Source: Lewinellaceae bacterium
GTDB lineage: Bacteria > Bacteroidota > Bacteroidia > Chitinophagales > Saprospiraceae
Length of the DNA stretch: 64,000 bases
NCBI GenBank assembly: GCA_024644235.1
Contig: JAHELJ010000013.1
Location: forward strand, 31,294-95,293
Direction of reading: 5' to 3'
Shown here: positions 46,699 through 56,321 of the stretch, piece after piece
Layout of the letters: each line of letters starts with the position of its first letter
Numbering within the stretch: position 1 is the first letter of the stretch
Position numbers and translations under genes: made by a program
Notes under the pieces: generated by a model
What the model saw: the letters and a program-made list of their open reading frames with translations, nothing else
What the model was told of the DNA's origin: nothing
Databases searched by the model: none

Positions 46699-48882
46699 AT
46701 GCTGAAAAACATTGTTCTTTGCCTTCTCTTCCTTACGATTGGCACATCTTTGTTGAGATCGCAAATTGCTGAATCAGCTCTGGTCTTCAATCCGCAGCTG
46801 GGAGAACGGGTCACAAAAGCTAGAAGCAGTCACGAACAGGTGTTTCAAATTTTCGTTCTTGCGGGAAGCAGCACCCAGTATTGTGCGGAAGAATCCTTGA
46901 TTGATGGTCCTCTAAACCAAGTGGAGTTCCGAATATGTAATACGCTCAATTTTGGTGCAATAAACCCAATCGATTCTTGCCTAGAGTATGTGAGTAACGG
47001 AACGCCCGGCACTGATATCGTTTGCATGACGATTTGTGATACGCTTGAGAATTGTGACGAGTTTGAGATTCACTTTATCAGCAAAGAGGCGATCGATTTG
47101 CCATTCGTGGAGGATTTTTCCTATTCATCGCCGATGCCAGATCCGACTCTATGGTTAGATCAAGATGTATATGTAAACAGCTCGTTGGCGGAACGCCTGC
47201 TGTCTGTTGGGGTAGCTACGTTTGATGGATTAGACGACGGGGGATCGCCCTATTCAGGCCCTGCGGGATATTCAGACCAGCTCACTTCAACTTTTATCGA
47301 TCTATCTAGCTCTGCGAATGCCTGGATTAGCTTCTATTTGCAGCCCAAAGGCTTTGGACTAAAGCCGCGGATTCAGGACTCGATCTCATTGGATTTACGA
47401 GCAGCGGATGGCAGATGGATCAGGTTTTGGCAGTTGGAAGGTTTGCCATCTTCGTTTAGTAGCCGGGATCCCGCACCTGATTTTTCATTCTACTCGTTGG
47501 AAATACCAGATAGTCTAAAACACGAAGGTTCGCAGTTTCGCTTCAGAAACAAATCAAAAAATGAAGGACTGCAGGAGCTATGGCACCTAGACTATGTGCG
47601 GATTTCTGATCAAGTCCCTCCAAGCACCAATATAGAGGATATTGCTTTTGTGCGCAGACCGGCCAGCGCTCTCAAAAAATATTCAGCTATGCCCTGGCGG
47701 CAATTTGCAGGTTCTGAGGTGAAAGAGATTGGCACTCGGCTCAAAATCGAATTGTACAATCACTTTGACGAAGTAGAGACAGCCAATCCAAGTCGCTTAC
47801 TCATGGATGAGGATGTGACGCTTACTCCCTTGATCACAAATTTGACACTCCTGGAAGTGCCTCCCATAGCAAATGAAAATCAACGAAACTTGGCACCTGG
47901 CCGTCACCAGTTTGAGAATGCCCTGGATCCTGGTCGGTTTATTAATACTTTAATCACACTACAACCGGCTGAAGAAAAATTTCTTCTAAGAACCACTTAT
48001 GAATTTGAACAGGATCAGGAAAGTAATAATGGTATTGATGCCCTACTCAGGAATAATGTAGTGTCATCTACCACTGTATTATCAGACTACTACGCATATG
48101 ATGATGGAACGGCGGAATCGGCAATCATAGATCGAGGTTCGACTCAAACAACCAAGCTTGCTGTTGAATTTGAAGCAAATATTGCTGACTCCCTTAAAGG
48201 CATCCAAATACTGATCCCCCACATCGAGGGAGATATTACCACCCAGCGATTTCGGATCATGGTTTGGATCGATTCATTATCTGAGGAGCCTTTCTTTCAA
48301 CAGGACCAGGTTAGGCCTTACTACGCTGACGCTTTTTTTGACACCTTACAAGGATTTACCACTTACGATCTTAGAGATAGCAACGACGCAAAAATTAGTA
48401 TTCCTATACCAGAGGGCAAGTTCTACATTGGTTGGGAGCAATCCGACTTAGGGTCCAATTTGCGCATTCCGATAGGATATGACCTGAACACTCCCGATGG
48501 TAGCAATTTTTTCTACTTCAATGACGGCTCTGGCTGGGTGAATGTTGGAGATACCACCTTGATCCGTAAAGGATCACTCATGATCAGAGCGATCCTGGGA
48601 GAAGGAGAGGTCATCTCTACTCCTGTTTATGAGGCCTTGGATCAAACCACATTCCGGGTGTTTCCAAATCCGGCTGTTGATCATTTGAATATCCGATATG
48701 AGAGACTTGATCCTGCTGATTGGATAGTGGAGATCAGCGATGCTAGCGGACGGAGGTTTCTTAGACGAGCACTATCTCCCAGATTGAGGGTAGCTGATCT
48801 GCCAGCAGGAGTCTATTATCTTACAGTTACAAATTATCAGGAGAAACGCCGCTTCAGCAATAGCTTATTCATTTCACCTTAG
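46699..48882 (+). CDS. T9SS-exported protein of unknown function
   Basis: 727 residues from ATG 46699: signal peptide (about 1-22), a long central region without a recognised enzyme motif, and a type A sorting domain at the C-terminus (about 650-727; FRVFPNPAVDHLNI ... LPAGVYYLTVTNYQEKRRF). The central part, rich in beta strands and Asp/Ser, may hold carbohydrate- or protein-binding modules (jelly-roll-like FIDLSSSANAWISFYLQPKG). It starts 19 bases after the PASTA gene, so they may share a transcript. Confidence 0.87.
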   Translation: MLKNIVLCLLFLTIGTSLLRSQIAESALVFNPQLGERVTKARSSHEQVFQIFVLAGSSTQYCAEESLIDGPLNQVEFRICNTLNFGAINPIDSCLEYVSNGTPGTDIVCMTICDTLENCDEFEIHFISKEAIDLPFVEDFSYSSPMPDPTLWLDQDVYVNSSLAERLLSVGVATFDGLDDGGSPYSGPAGYSDQLTSTFIDLSSSANAWISFYLQPKGFGLKPRIQDSISLDLRAADGRWIRFWQLEGLPSSFSSRDPAPDFSFYSLEIPDSLKHEGSQFRFRNKSKNEGLQELWHLDYVRISDQVPPSTNIEDIAFVRRPASALKKYSAMPWRQFAGSEVKEIGTRLKIELYNHFDEVETANPSRLLMDEDVTLTPLITNLTLLEVPPIANENQRNLAPGRHQFENALDPGRFINTLITLQPAEEKFLLRTTYEFEQDQESNNGIDALLRNNVVSSTTVLSDYYAYDDGTAESAIIDRGSTQTTKLAVEFEANIADSLKGIQILIPHIEGDITTQRFRIMVWIDSLSEEPFFQQDQVRPYYADAFFDTLQGFTTYDLRDSNDAKISIPIPEGKFYIGWEQSDLGSNLRIPIGYDLNTPDGSNFFYFNDGSGWVNVGDTTLIRKGSLMIRAILGEGEVISTPVYEALDQTTFRVFPNPAVDHLNIRYERLDPADWIVEISDASGRRFLRRALSPRLRVADLPAGVYYLTVTNYQEKRRFSNSLFISP

Positions 48883-48907
48883 ATTCCAAAAATAACCTTG
48901 GCTTGAT

Positions 48908-49210
48908 ATGGATATTGATGTAAAAGAATTGCAACAACGACTGGCGAATAATGATGAGATCGTTCTGATCGATGTGCGGGAACCACACGAACATCAGGAG
49001 TTTAACATCGGGGGACAATTGATACCATTGGGCAATATCCCCTCAGTGGTGGAAGATCTGGAGGAACATATGGAAGATGAAATTGTACTTTATTGCCGGT
49101 CAGGGAATAGAAGTGGAATGGCACAACACTTCCTTCAGCAGTTAGGCTTTACAAAGGTACGCAACTTGGAAGGGGGTGTATTGGCCTGGATTGATGCTTT
49201 TGGTACATAG
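48908..49210 (+). CDS. Rhodanese-like domain protein
   Basis: 100 residues, a single rhodanese domain. The catalytic cysteine is in the loop LYCRSGNRSGMA (about 60-71), preceded by VLIDVREPHEHQEFNI. It may transfer sulfur or carry persulfide; partner not apparent. It follows the T9SS gene by 25 bases and is convergent with dcd. Confidence 0.92.
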   Translation: MDIDVKELQQRLANNDEIVLIDVREPHEHQEFNIGGQLIPLGNIPSVVEDLEEHMEDEIVLYCRSGNRSGMAQHFLQQLGFTKVRNLEGGVLAWIDAFGT

Positions 49211-49213
49211 AGA

Positions 49214-49750
49214 CTAAAACTTATTCTTCCACATCATAGACTCGACCGGCCGGTCGGTTCGCTTATTGTACTTGGCACTGCTCTTCTTGTTATAATATCT
49301 TTCGATATCTCCTTCGACTGAAAAGTAGATTAGTTGACCGATTGGCATCCCACTATATACCCTTACGGGTTGGATGCATGATATCTCCAAGGTCCAGTAA
49401 TTGCAGAATCCGACATCGCCTTTTCCTGCGGTAGCATGGATGTCGATCCCCAAACGCCCGACGCTGGACTTGCCTTCAAGGAATGGAACAGCCGTGTGTG
49501 TTTCAGTATACTCTTCTGTCACCCCCAGGTAGATTTTGCCTGGTTCTAAGAGCAATCCCTCTGGTCCAATGACGAGTTCTTCTACCTCGTTATGCTTGCG
49601 GGCATCCAATACTCGATCTTTGTATACCGCCATGTATTTGGAAAGATGCACATCATAAGAGTTTGTTCCAAGGCAGGAGCGGTCAAAAGGAGAAATCACA
49701 ATAGCGCCAGTCTCGACCAGCTGCAGGATCTTAGTATCGGATAGTATCAT
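49214..49750 (-). CDS. dcd: dCTP deaminase
   Basis: 178 residues of the dUTPase-like trimer fold that converts dCTP to dUTP for thymidylate synthesis. Seen: PFDRSCLGTNSYDVHLS, GKSSVGRLGIDIHATAG with the catalytic glutamate-bearing segment FLEGKSS, and GDVGFCNYWTLEI. A TATATTTG box on the minus strand (49778-49785) lies about 28 bases upstream of the ATG. Confidence 0.95.
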   Translation of the reverse strand: MILSDTKILQLVETGAIVISPFDRSCLGTNSYDVHLSKYMAVYKDRVLDARKHNEVEELVIGPEGLLLEPGKIYLGVTEEYTETHTAVPFLEGKSSVGRLGIDIHATAGKGDVGFCNYWTLEISCIQPVRVYSGMPIGQLIYFSVEGDIERYYNKKSSAKYNKRTDRPVESMMWKNKF

Positions 49751-49808
49751 TACACGCAGTCATATGAAAACTTGTGCAAATATAAAAAGTTGCTCATTGC
49801 ACCATGAC

Positions 49809-50699
49809 TTAATCACTCCATCTAATGATGGTGTTGTCATCACTTGCCGTTACGAGCCACTTTCCATCATGAGACCAAATCAGGTTGTTTACTGAGGCCG
49901 AATGGCCCCCTCCGGATTGGACCGCCAGGGTTTGTATTAGTTGCAAGTCCGGATATTCCCATAGTCTGATTGACTTATCCCGGCTCGCTGTGGCAAGAAT
50001 TTTCTGGCCCGGCCTGAATCTGACTGTATTGACGGTGTACCAGTGCGCTGCTACCGAATGGACTAATCGCAGAGAATTAATATCCCAGATATTTAAGTGT
50101 GCATCGCGACCTCCACTTACCAAATACCTTCCATCAGCAGAAAACTGCAGCGTAAATACTGAGTTAGCATGAGCATCGTCCAATACTTCAATTATTCGGT
50201 AGGAAGGGATATGTAAGAGATAGATCTTGTGGTCACTTGAGCCGACTGCCAACATTTGTGCATCGGGAGTGAGAGCAATGGCACGCAAGGATTGATGTGA
50301 AAGCAAGATGGTCTCCTCTAACTCCAGTTCGGGAATTGACCAAATGGACAACCGGCCATCTCCCCCTGCGCAAACCGCGCTGCCATCTACCAGTTCTATA
50401 TTGAAGACTCCCTTGCGGTGATAGGAAATGTTTCGGGTACCGGCTGGTTGCTCTGGATCAATAAAATACAGGTTGCCGCTCATGGTGCCAGCTAAGAGAT
50501 GTGAAGACGGTAGCTGAAGTAATGAGAAGATTTGATCGTCGACCTCGGCGATTAGTTTTCCATCTACCCCCTTCTCCAGAGGCCAGCGAGCTATCCAGCC
50601 ATCACCTCCAGCTGAGAAAAAGTGGGCACTATCCTGATCAGGAGTGAGACAGTAGATAGAGCCTTTGTGACCGGTAAGCCTATCAACTTTCTTCATCAT
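49809..50699 (-). CDS. WD40-repeat protein
   Basis: 296 residues made of seven WD40-type repeats that should close one beta-propeller; clear GH...D..WD units are GHKGSIYCLTPDQD, ANSVFTLQFSADGRYLVSGG, WYTVNTVRFRPGQKILATAS and SASVNNLIWSHDGKWLVTAS. No signal peptide and no second domain. Such proteins are scaffolds; the partner is unknown. It lies 58 bases upstream of dcd on the same strand. Confidence 0.9.
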   Translation of the reverse strand: MMKKVDRLTGHKGSIYCLTPDQDSAHFFSAGGDGWIARWPLEKGVDGKLIAEVDDQIFSLLQLPSSHLLAGTMSGNLYFIDPEQPAGTRNISYHRKGVFNIELVDGSAVCAGGDGRLSIWSIPELELEETILLSHQSLRAIALTPDAQMLAVGSSDHKIYLLHIPSYRIIEVLDDAHANSVFTLQFSADGRYLVSGGRDAHLNIWDINSLRLVHSVAAHWYTVNTVRFRPGQKILATASRDKSIRLWEYPDLQLIQTLAVQSGGGHSASVNNLIWSHDGKWLVTASDDNTIIRWSD

Positions 50700-50805
50700 T
50701 AAGTTTCAGGACGAATGTGACAGGCTCCAGTTTGATCTGGTGGAAGATGTCAAAACTGCAGCAATTCCTATATTCAGCTTCGGGACGAAGTTTTTTTGCC
50801 ATTTG

Positions 50806-51339
50806 ATGAAAATACTATTATTCATTCTGTTGTTATTGAGCGCTGCATCATTGTATGGACAGGATCTTAGTACCGGGCCAGTAATCGATTCGTTTGGTCA
50901 GGTCTACTCAATAGATAATCCTGACCTGGATGCAAATAATGATCTCACTTATCGAGTCATATTCGACATTTATGTTGCTCCAGAATCGCCCAATGAGATC
51001 AATCCTCAGATCAACACAATGGCGCGATTTCTTAATATGCATGTACAAGTAGGAGTTGCCCGGGAGCAGGTTAAGGTGGCAGGAGTGTTTCATGGTGCTG
51101 CCACATTTCAAGTAGCAGATGACTCTACCTACAGAGCTGCCTTCGGGGTGGACAACCCCAATCGCCCACTTTTAGATGAATTGCTCAAAGCCGGAGTGGA
51201 CCTGATCATCTGTGGCCAATCTATGTACTCTAAAGGACTGGGAAAGGAACAGCTGGCCCCTGGTATTCAGGTAGCGTTATCAGCAATGACCGCTATTGTA
51301 AACTTTCACCAACGGGGATATGTACTCATCAAATTTTAG
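50806..51339 (+). CDS. Exported DsrE/DsrF-like family protein
   Basis: 177 residues from ATG 50806: signal peptide (1-20, ending SLYGQ), then a DsrE-type alpha/beta domain with VAGVFHGAATF, and LIKAGVDLIICGQSM where the cysteine matches the family's sulfur-carrying position. Periplasmic DsrE-like proteins are widespread in Bacteroidota and uncharacterised. The ATG at 50806 follows a region that reads through in frame from 50740; the hydrophobic signal starts here, which decides the start. Confidence 0.82.
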   Translation: MKILLFILLLLSAASLYGQDLSTGPVIDSFGQVYSIDNPDLDANNDLTYRVIFDIYVAPESPNEINPQINTMARFLNMHVQVGVAREQVKVAGVFHGAATFQVADDSTYRAAFGVDNPNRPLLDELLKAGVDLIICGQSMYSKGLGKEQLAPGIQVALSAMTAIVNFHQRGYVLIKF

Positions 51340-51350
51340 GTTTCAGTAAA

Positions 51351-51983
51351 GTGCCTTTAATTGAACGAAATAAGATAGGGCCGCAGATCACTTACGGAAT
51401 CTGGAAGATCGAAGAACCTGCGAGTTATTTCGAGGTGCGGTTGGACCTCAGCAGGAATGAACTTGACCAGATCAGTACATTGAAAGGCAGACGGAAACTT
51501 GAGTGGTTAGCTAGCCGCTGGCTGGTGCATATGATTGCCGATCATAACCAAAGGATTGAATTGAAGAAAGACTTGCATGGCAGACCATTCATGGCTGGAT
51601 TTGATCGTCACATCTCTATCAGCCACACCAATGGGTATACTACAGCCATCCTAGCGGATAAACCAGCTGGAATTGACATCCAAGTACGGGTGGAAAAAAT
51701 TTACAGGATCGACCACAAGTTTCTGAGCGAGGAAGAACTTGCCAATATAAATCCATTGCGCCGACTGGAATTTCTACACGTATACTGGGGTGCAAAGGAG
51801 TGTCTTTACAAGGCATATGGAAGAAGGCAGCTTGATTTCAAGAGGGATTTAGTGATCCAACCATTTAACTTAGAACAAAGATTCACTAAGGGTTTAATTA
51901 AGAAGGAGAGTCCGGGCATGACCTTTGATATATATTTCGAATGCCGTAAGGACTACGTATTTGTCTATTCAATTCAAAGCTGA
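51351..51983 (+). CDS. 4'-phosphopantetheinyl transferase-superfamily protein
   Basis: 210 residues of the Sfp-type fold: RKLEWLASRWL at the N-domain end, ISISHTNGY, the metal-binding GIDIQ (GxDxE/Q) and WGAKECLYKAYG, matching the W.(A/G)KE..YK signature. It would attach phosphopantetheine to acyl or peptidyl carrier proteins; the client is not in the window. The start is GTG at 51351, 11 bases after the DsrE-like gene. Confidence 0.88.
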   Translation: MPLIERNKIGPQITYGIWKIEEPASYFEVRLDLSRNELDQISTLKGRRKLEWLASRWLVHMIADHNQRIELKKDLHGRPFMAGFDRHISISHTNGYTTAILADKPAGIDIQVRVEKIYRIDHKFLSEEELANINPLRRLEFLHVYWGAKECLYKAYGRRQLDFKRDLVIQPFNLEQRFTKGLIKKESPGMTFDIYFECRKDYVFVYSIQS

Positions 51984-51986
51984 AAG

Positions 51987-52403
51987 ATGCGATACCTAAT
52001 TGTTGTTTGCTGTGCAATTACCTTAAGTTGTCAAACCAGAGACCCCGCAATTGCCACATCAGACACCAGCGGCTTTGAAGCCTTCTATCAACAATTTCAC
52101 ACTGATAGTATATTTCAATTAGAGAGAATTGTCTTCCCCTTGAGTGGCTTGCCAGCCAATGCGGATAGATTGACTCTATCTAAAAAGGATTATAAATGGA
52201 CGAAAGAAAACTGGGTGCTTCACCGGCCTTTTGATTCAACCCTAACAGGTTTTGAGCACAAACTCACGGAATTAGGTGAGGGAATGATCCTTGAGACATT
52301 CCTACAAAAAGACACCAGGATGGCGATGGAACGACGGTTTGCGATCGTCGATGGTAATTGGCATCTGATCTACTATGCAGGTATGAATCCTGTCGGTCAG
52401 TAG
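51987..52403 (+). CDS. DUF4348-like lipoprotein
   Basis: 138 residues with a short signal and lipobox (CAITLSC, Cys15). The mature part has the pattern F..FY..FH.DS.FQ..R..FPL and a C-terminal strand region WHLIYYAG, as in DUF4348 proteins of Bacteroidota. It lies 3 bases after the phosphopantetheinyl transferase gene. Function unknown. Confidence 0.8.
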   Translation: MRYLIVVCCAITLSCQTRDPAIATSDTSGFEAFYQQFHTDSIFQLERIVFPLSGLPANADRLTLSKKDYKWTKENWVLHRPFDSTLTGFEHKLTELGEGMILETFLQKDTRMAMERRFAIVDGNWHLIYYAGMNPVGQ

Positions 52404-52405
52404 CT

Positions 52406-53368
52406 CTACCAGTGGCTATTATTTACCAGATACCGGGATACGTAGTCTCTGATTCCATCTTCCAGAGTGTGAAATGATTGACTATAACCAGCTGATCTCA
52501 ATTTTTCAATTGAGGCTTCTGTAAAATACTGGTAGTTATCCCTGATATCGATGGGTGTATCAATAAATGAAATAGCTTTTGTCCTATTGACCGATTTGAA
52601 TGTCGCAGCGACCAAATCGTGAAAGGTTCGGGCTTTGCCGGTCCCCACGTTATATAAGCCATTTTTTGGTCGACGTTGCATGAAGAACAGGCAGATATCC
52701 ACAACATCTTTCACATATATGAAATCCCGTTTTTGCTCTCCGTCGGCAAAATCAGTCCGGTGAGACCGGAACAACTTCATCTTACCCGTTGCCTGAATCT
52801 GTTGGAAGCAATGGAAGATTACACTGGCCATCCGTCCTTTGTGGTATTCATTTGGTCCATAGACATTGAAGAATTTTAAGCCCCACCAATGGGGTGGTTT
52901 CTCATGCTGCAGGGCCCAGGCATCAAAATCATTTTTTGATCGAGCATATTCATTAAGGGGCTTTAGATCAGTCACTAAGTCGTGATTGTCTTTGTAACCC
53001 AGGGAGCCATCTCCATAGGTAGCTGCACTAGACGCGTACAATAAGGGGATGTCATATTCGGCACATTTGTTCCATATGGTGATGGTATATTCCAGGTTGA
53101 GTTGATCAAAGATGGCCTTATCTGTGCTCGTGGTATCGGTACGGGCGCCAATATGGAAGATGAAACGAGTTCTCTTGTGGTTTTCATCCAACCAGTTGGT
53201 GAAATGGTTTCGATGTACTAGGCCACTGGTTTCCTTGTTGGCCAGATTCAACAATTTATCCTCCCGGCAGAAATCATCGACCAGGATAAGTTCGGAGCGA
53301 TCAGTCTGATTAAATTTGGTGACGAGACAGCTGCCGATGAAGCCGGCCGCACCTGTGATGACGATCAT
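52406..53368 (-). CDS. hldD: ADP-L-glycero-D-manno-heptose 6-epimerase-like protein
   Basis: 320-residue short-chain epimerase: NAD(P)-binding GAAGFIG at the N-terminus, Ser in ASSAATYGDG and the YARSK catalytic pair. GLKFFNVYGPNEYHKGRMASV is characteristic of HldD/RfaD, which makes the heptose precursor of lipopolysaccharide core. It overlaps gcvP by 4 bases (ATGA), an unlikely functional partner, so coupling is probably by chance of compact packing. Confidence 0.93.
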   Translation of the reverse strand: MIVITGAAGFIGSCLVTKFNQTDRSELILVDDFCREDKLLNLANKETSGLVHRNHFTNWLDENHKRTRFIFHIGARTDTTSTDKAIFDQLNLEYTITIWNKCAEYDIPLLYASSAATYGDGSLGYKDNHDLVTDLKPLNEYARSKNDFDAWALQHEKPPHWWGLKFFNVYGPNEYHKGRMASVIFHCFQQIQATGKMKLFRSHRTDFADGEQKRDFIYVKDVVDICLFFMQRRPKNGLYNVGTGKARTFHDLVAATFKSVNRTKAISFIDTPIDIRDNYQYFTEASIEKLRSAGYSQSFHTLEDGIRDYVSRYLVNNSHW

Positions 53369-56220
53369 AGATTCTCTACTTCACTTTGATATGCTTCGAT
53401 TGGCGGGCATGTGCAAACCAGATTACGATCACCATAGGCGTTGTCCACCCGACCCACGGGGGCCCAGAATTTATGGGTTTGCCTCAACCAAGCCAGCGGG
53501 AATGCTGCCTTCTCCCGATTATAAGGATGTTGCCAGTCGTCAGTGGAAACAGCCTCAATAGTATGTGGAGCATCAACCAAAACGTTCTCCGATTGTGGAT
53601 AGATACCTTCCGCCACCTCGGAGATCTCCTGCCGGATCTGAATCATAGCATCACAGAATCGATCGAGTTCTTCAAGATCTTCACTTTCTGTTGGCTCAAT
53701 CATTAAGGTCCCGGCTACTGGGAAGGAGAGCGTAGGAGCGTGAAAGCCATAATCGATCAACCGCTTCGCTACATCTTCTGCATCGACGCCATATTCTTTA
53801 AAGGGTCGGAGATCAAGAATTAGTTCATGGGCTGAATATCCACGATCACCTACATATAAGACCGAGTAGTGAGCTTCGAGCCGAGTTCTCAAGTAGTTGG
53901 CATTTAAGATGGCGACTTGACTCGCCAGGGTCAGACCCTTGGCACCCAATAACTTGATATAGGCGTATGAAATCAGGAGGATGTTGGCACTGCCGTAGGG
54001 TGCTGCTGCTACAGCAGGAATCGATTTTTCGGGACAATTCGAGCGAAACGGATGACAAGGCAAGAAGGGCTTCAGTTTTCCATTCACACAGATTGGTCCC
54101 ATTCCAGGTCCACCACCTCCATGCGGGATAGCAAATGTCTTATGCAGATTAAGATGACAGACATCAGCTCCAATCAGGGCTGGACTAGTCAATCCCACCT
54201 GCGCATTCATGTTGGCGCCATCCATATAGACCAATCCTCCCGCATCATGTACGATTCTGCATATTTCAATGATGTCTTTCTCAAAGACACCATGAGTAGA
54301 AGGATAGGTTACCATTAATGCACTAAGCTTGTCCTTATAGATCTGGGCTTTTTCCAGAAGATCTGCTACATCTATGTTGCCCTGTTCATCACAGCGTACA
54401 ATGACAACCTCCATTCCCGCCATGACAGCACTTGCAGGATTAGTTCCGTGAGCAGAAGATGGAATGAGTGCAACATTTCGCCCCGGTTCTCCTCTATCCT
54501 CGTGGTAGGCCTTGATCACCAGTAATCCGGCATACTCTCCCTGAGCCCCCGAGTTTGGCTGAAAGGAGCAAGCCTCGAATCCAGTAATTTCACAGAGATC
54601 ATCAGCCAGCTCTTCGATCATCTGAAGGTACCCCTTGACCTGGTCTTCGGGGGCAAATGGGTGTTTGTGAGCAAATGTATCCCAGGATATTGGAATTAGC
54701 TGAGTCGCAGCATTGAGTTTCATCGTACACGAACCAAGTGGTATCATGGCATGCATCAGAGAAAGATCCTTGTTTTCTAATGACTTGATATACCGCATGA
54801 GCTTGGTCTCAGTACGATTAATATGGAATACAGGGTGTTCCAGAAAATTAGAAGTCCTCGACAATGAAGCAGGGATCGACGTAATTTCTACATTATTATT
54901 GGATTGGGAGATGTCAAAAATCTTAAGAATCAAATCCAGTTCAGATTGGGTCGTTGTTTCGTCCACTGAAATCTGGATATGCCCGGAAGGATAGTAGAAA
55001 TTTGCAAAATGCTCTAACGCTTTCTTTCTGATGCCATTCTGCTGTTCCTCCGACACTTTAATACAGATCGTATCAAAAAAGTTGTTGTGCACCACGTTCC
55101 AGCCATTTTCCGTCAAGGCCTTTGCAATAATGCTGGCAGTTTTTGATACAGCAGTAGCAATCTTTCTTAGTCCTTCGGGTCCATGATAAACTGCATACAT
55201 GCTGGCCATGATAGCTAAAAGTGCCTGCGCTGTGCATATGTTTGAAGTGGCTTTTTCCCTCCGGATGTGTTGTTCACGGGTTTGCAAGGCCATTCTCAGC
55301 GCAGTGTTGCCATGCACATCAACAGAAACGCCGATTATACGGCCTGGAATCTGTCGCTTGTTCGACTCTATAGTCGCGAAATAGGCTGCATGAGGCCCTC
55401 CATATCCCATTGGCACACCAAATCTCTGGGAGGAGCCCACTACGATATCTGCACCCCACTCGCCAGGTGGACTTAGCAATACCAGAGACAAGAGATCAGC
55501 TGCTACGACCACCTGTGCTCCAGCTGCATGTACGGATTCAACAAAGTCTTGATAGTCCTCGATTTCGCCTTGACCATTAGGATATTGCAAAAGGACTCCA
55601 AAAGTGTTATCGTCAATTTTGTAGTCCTTCCATTTTCCAATCTTGAGTTCAATCCCAAGTGGTCTTGCCCTGGTTTTCAAAACTTCAATGGTTTGGGGAA
55701 ATACATACTCATCCACAAAAAACACCTTCACCAGTTCGTCACTCGCACGCTTGTTTCTGATTGCATAGGCCATGGTCATTGCTTCAGCTGCTGCAGTTGC
55801 CTCATCGAGGAGCGAGGCATTTGCGATAGGTAAACCGGTTAGATCGCTGATCACTGTTTGGAAATTGAGTAGCGCTTCGAGGCGACCCTGTGAGATTTCT
55901 GCCTGGTAGGGAGTATATTGGGTATACCAACCTGGATTCTCCAGAATATTTCTCTGGATGGCGGGAGGAGTAACGGTGCCAAAATATCCCAATCCAATGT
56001 ATGAGCGGTGCCGGATATTTTTAGCAGCGATTTGCTTGATATGTTTCAAATATTCATACTCCGACAGGGCCGAGCTGATCTTTAAAGCGTCCTTGCGTCG
56101 AATAGAGCCCGGAATTGTCTGAGCGATGAGTTCATCTAAGGAGGAAAGACCCATAGCACTTAGCATGGCCTGCTTATCCTCGTCCTTGGGGCCAATGTGC
56201 CGATCTGAAAATGTCGCCAA
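53365..56220 (-). CDS. gcvP: Glycine dehydrogenase (decarboxylating), P-protein
   Basis: 951-residue single-chain P-protein of the glycine cleavage system, both halves present. Seen: RHIGP at the N-terminus, GYYGT-type segments (LGYFGTVTPPAIQRNILENPGWYT starts near 75), GSCTMKLNA, and the PLP lysine in HLNLHKTFAIPHGGGG (around residue 693). The first codon is TTG (56218-56220): a stop lies two codons upstream and no ATG fits. gcvT and gcvH are not in the window. Confidence 0.95.
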   Translation of the reverse strand: MATFSDRHIGPKDEDKQAMLSAMGLSSLDELIAQTIPGSIRRKDALKISSALSEYEYLKHIKQIAAKNIRHRSYIGLGYFGTVTPPAIQRNILENPGWYTQYTPYQAEISQGRLEALLNFQTVISDLTGLPIANASLLDEATAAAEAMTMAYAIRNKRASDELVKVFFVDEYVFPQTIEVLKTRARPLGIELKIGKWKDYKIDDNTFGVLLQYPNGQGEIEDYQDFVESVHAAGAQVVVAADLLSLVLLSPPGEWGADIVVGSSQRFGVPMGYGGPHAAYFATIESNKRQIPGRIIGVSVDVHGNTALRMALQTREQHIRREKATSNICTAQALLAIMASMYAVYHGPEGLRKIATAVSKTASIIAKALTENGWNVVHNNFFDTICIKVSEEQQNGIRKKALEHFANFYYPSGHIQISVDETTTQSELDLILKIFDISQSNNNVEITSIPASLSRTSNFLEHPVFHINRTETKLMRYIKSLENKDLSLMHAMIPLGSCTMKLNAATQLIPISWDTFAHKHPFAPEDQVKGYLQMIEELADDLCEITGFEACSFQPNSGAQGEYAGLLVIKAYHEDRGEPGRNVALIPSSAHGTNPASAVMAGMEVVIVRCDEQGNIDVADLLEKAQIYKDKLSALMVTYPSTHGVFEKDIIEICRIVHDAGGLVYMDGANMNAQVGLTSPALIGADVCHLNLHKTFAIPHGGGGPGMGPICVNGKLKPFLPCHPFRSNCPEKSIPAVAAAPYGSANILLISYAYIKLLGAKGLTLASQVAILNANYLRTRLEAHYSVLYVGDRGYSAHELILDLRPFKEYGVDAEDVAKRLIDYGFHAPTLSFPVAGTLMIEPTESEDLEELDRFCDAMIQIRQEISEVAEGIYPQSENVLVDAPHTIEAVSTDDWQHPYNREKAAFPLAWLRQTHKFWAPVGRVDNAYGDRNLVCTCPPIEAYQSEVENL

Positions 56221-56270
56221 TGTCTATTTGATTTAAAATGATGATAAGTTCATCCCAGAAATGGGAGGAT

Positions 56271-56298
56271 CAAATATAGGGAATCAGGATCTCAACAA
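56271..56298 (-). promoter_or_regulatory. Putative gcvP promoter
   Basis: Minus strand: TTG (56296-56298), 17 bases, TATATTTG (56271-56278), exact to TAnnTTTG. The transcript would start about 44 bases before the TTG codon. Confidence 0.5.
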
Positions 56299-56321
56299 CC
56301 TTCAGCAAAAAGAAAGATTTG

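Noticed and set aside
56221..56321. Glycine riboswitch before gcvP
   Set aside because: The leader of about 44 bases is too short and lacks tandem aptamer features.
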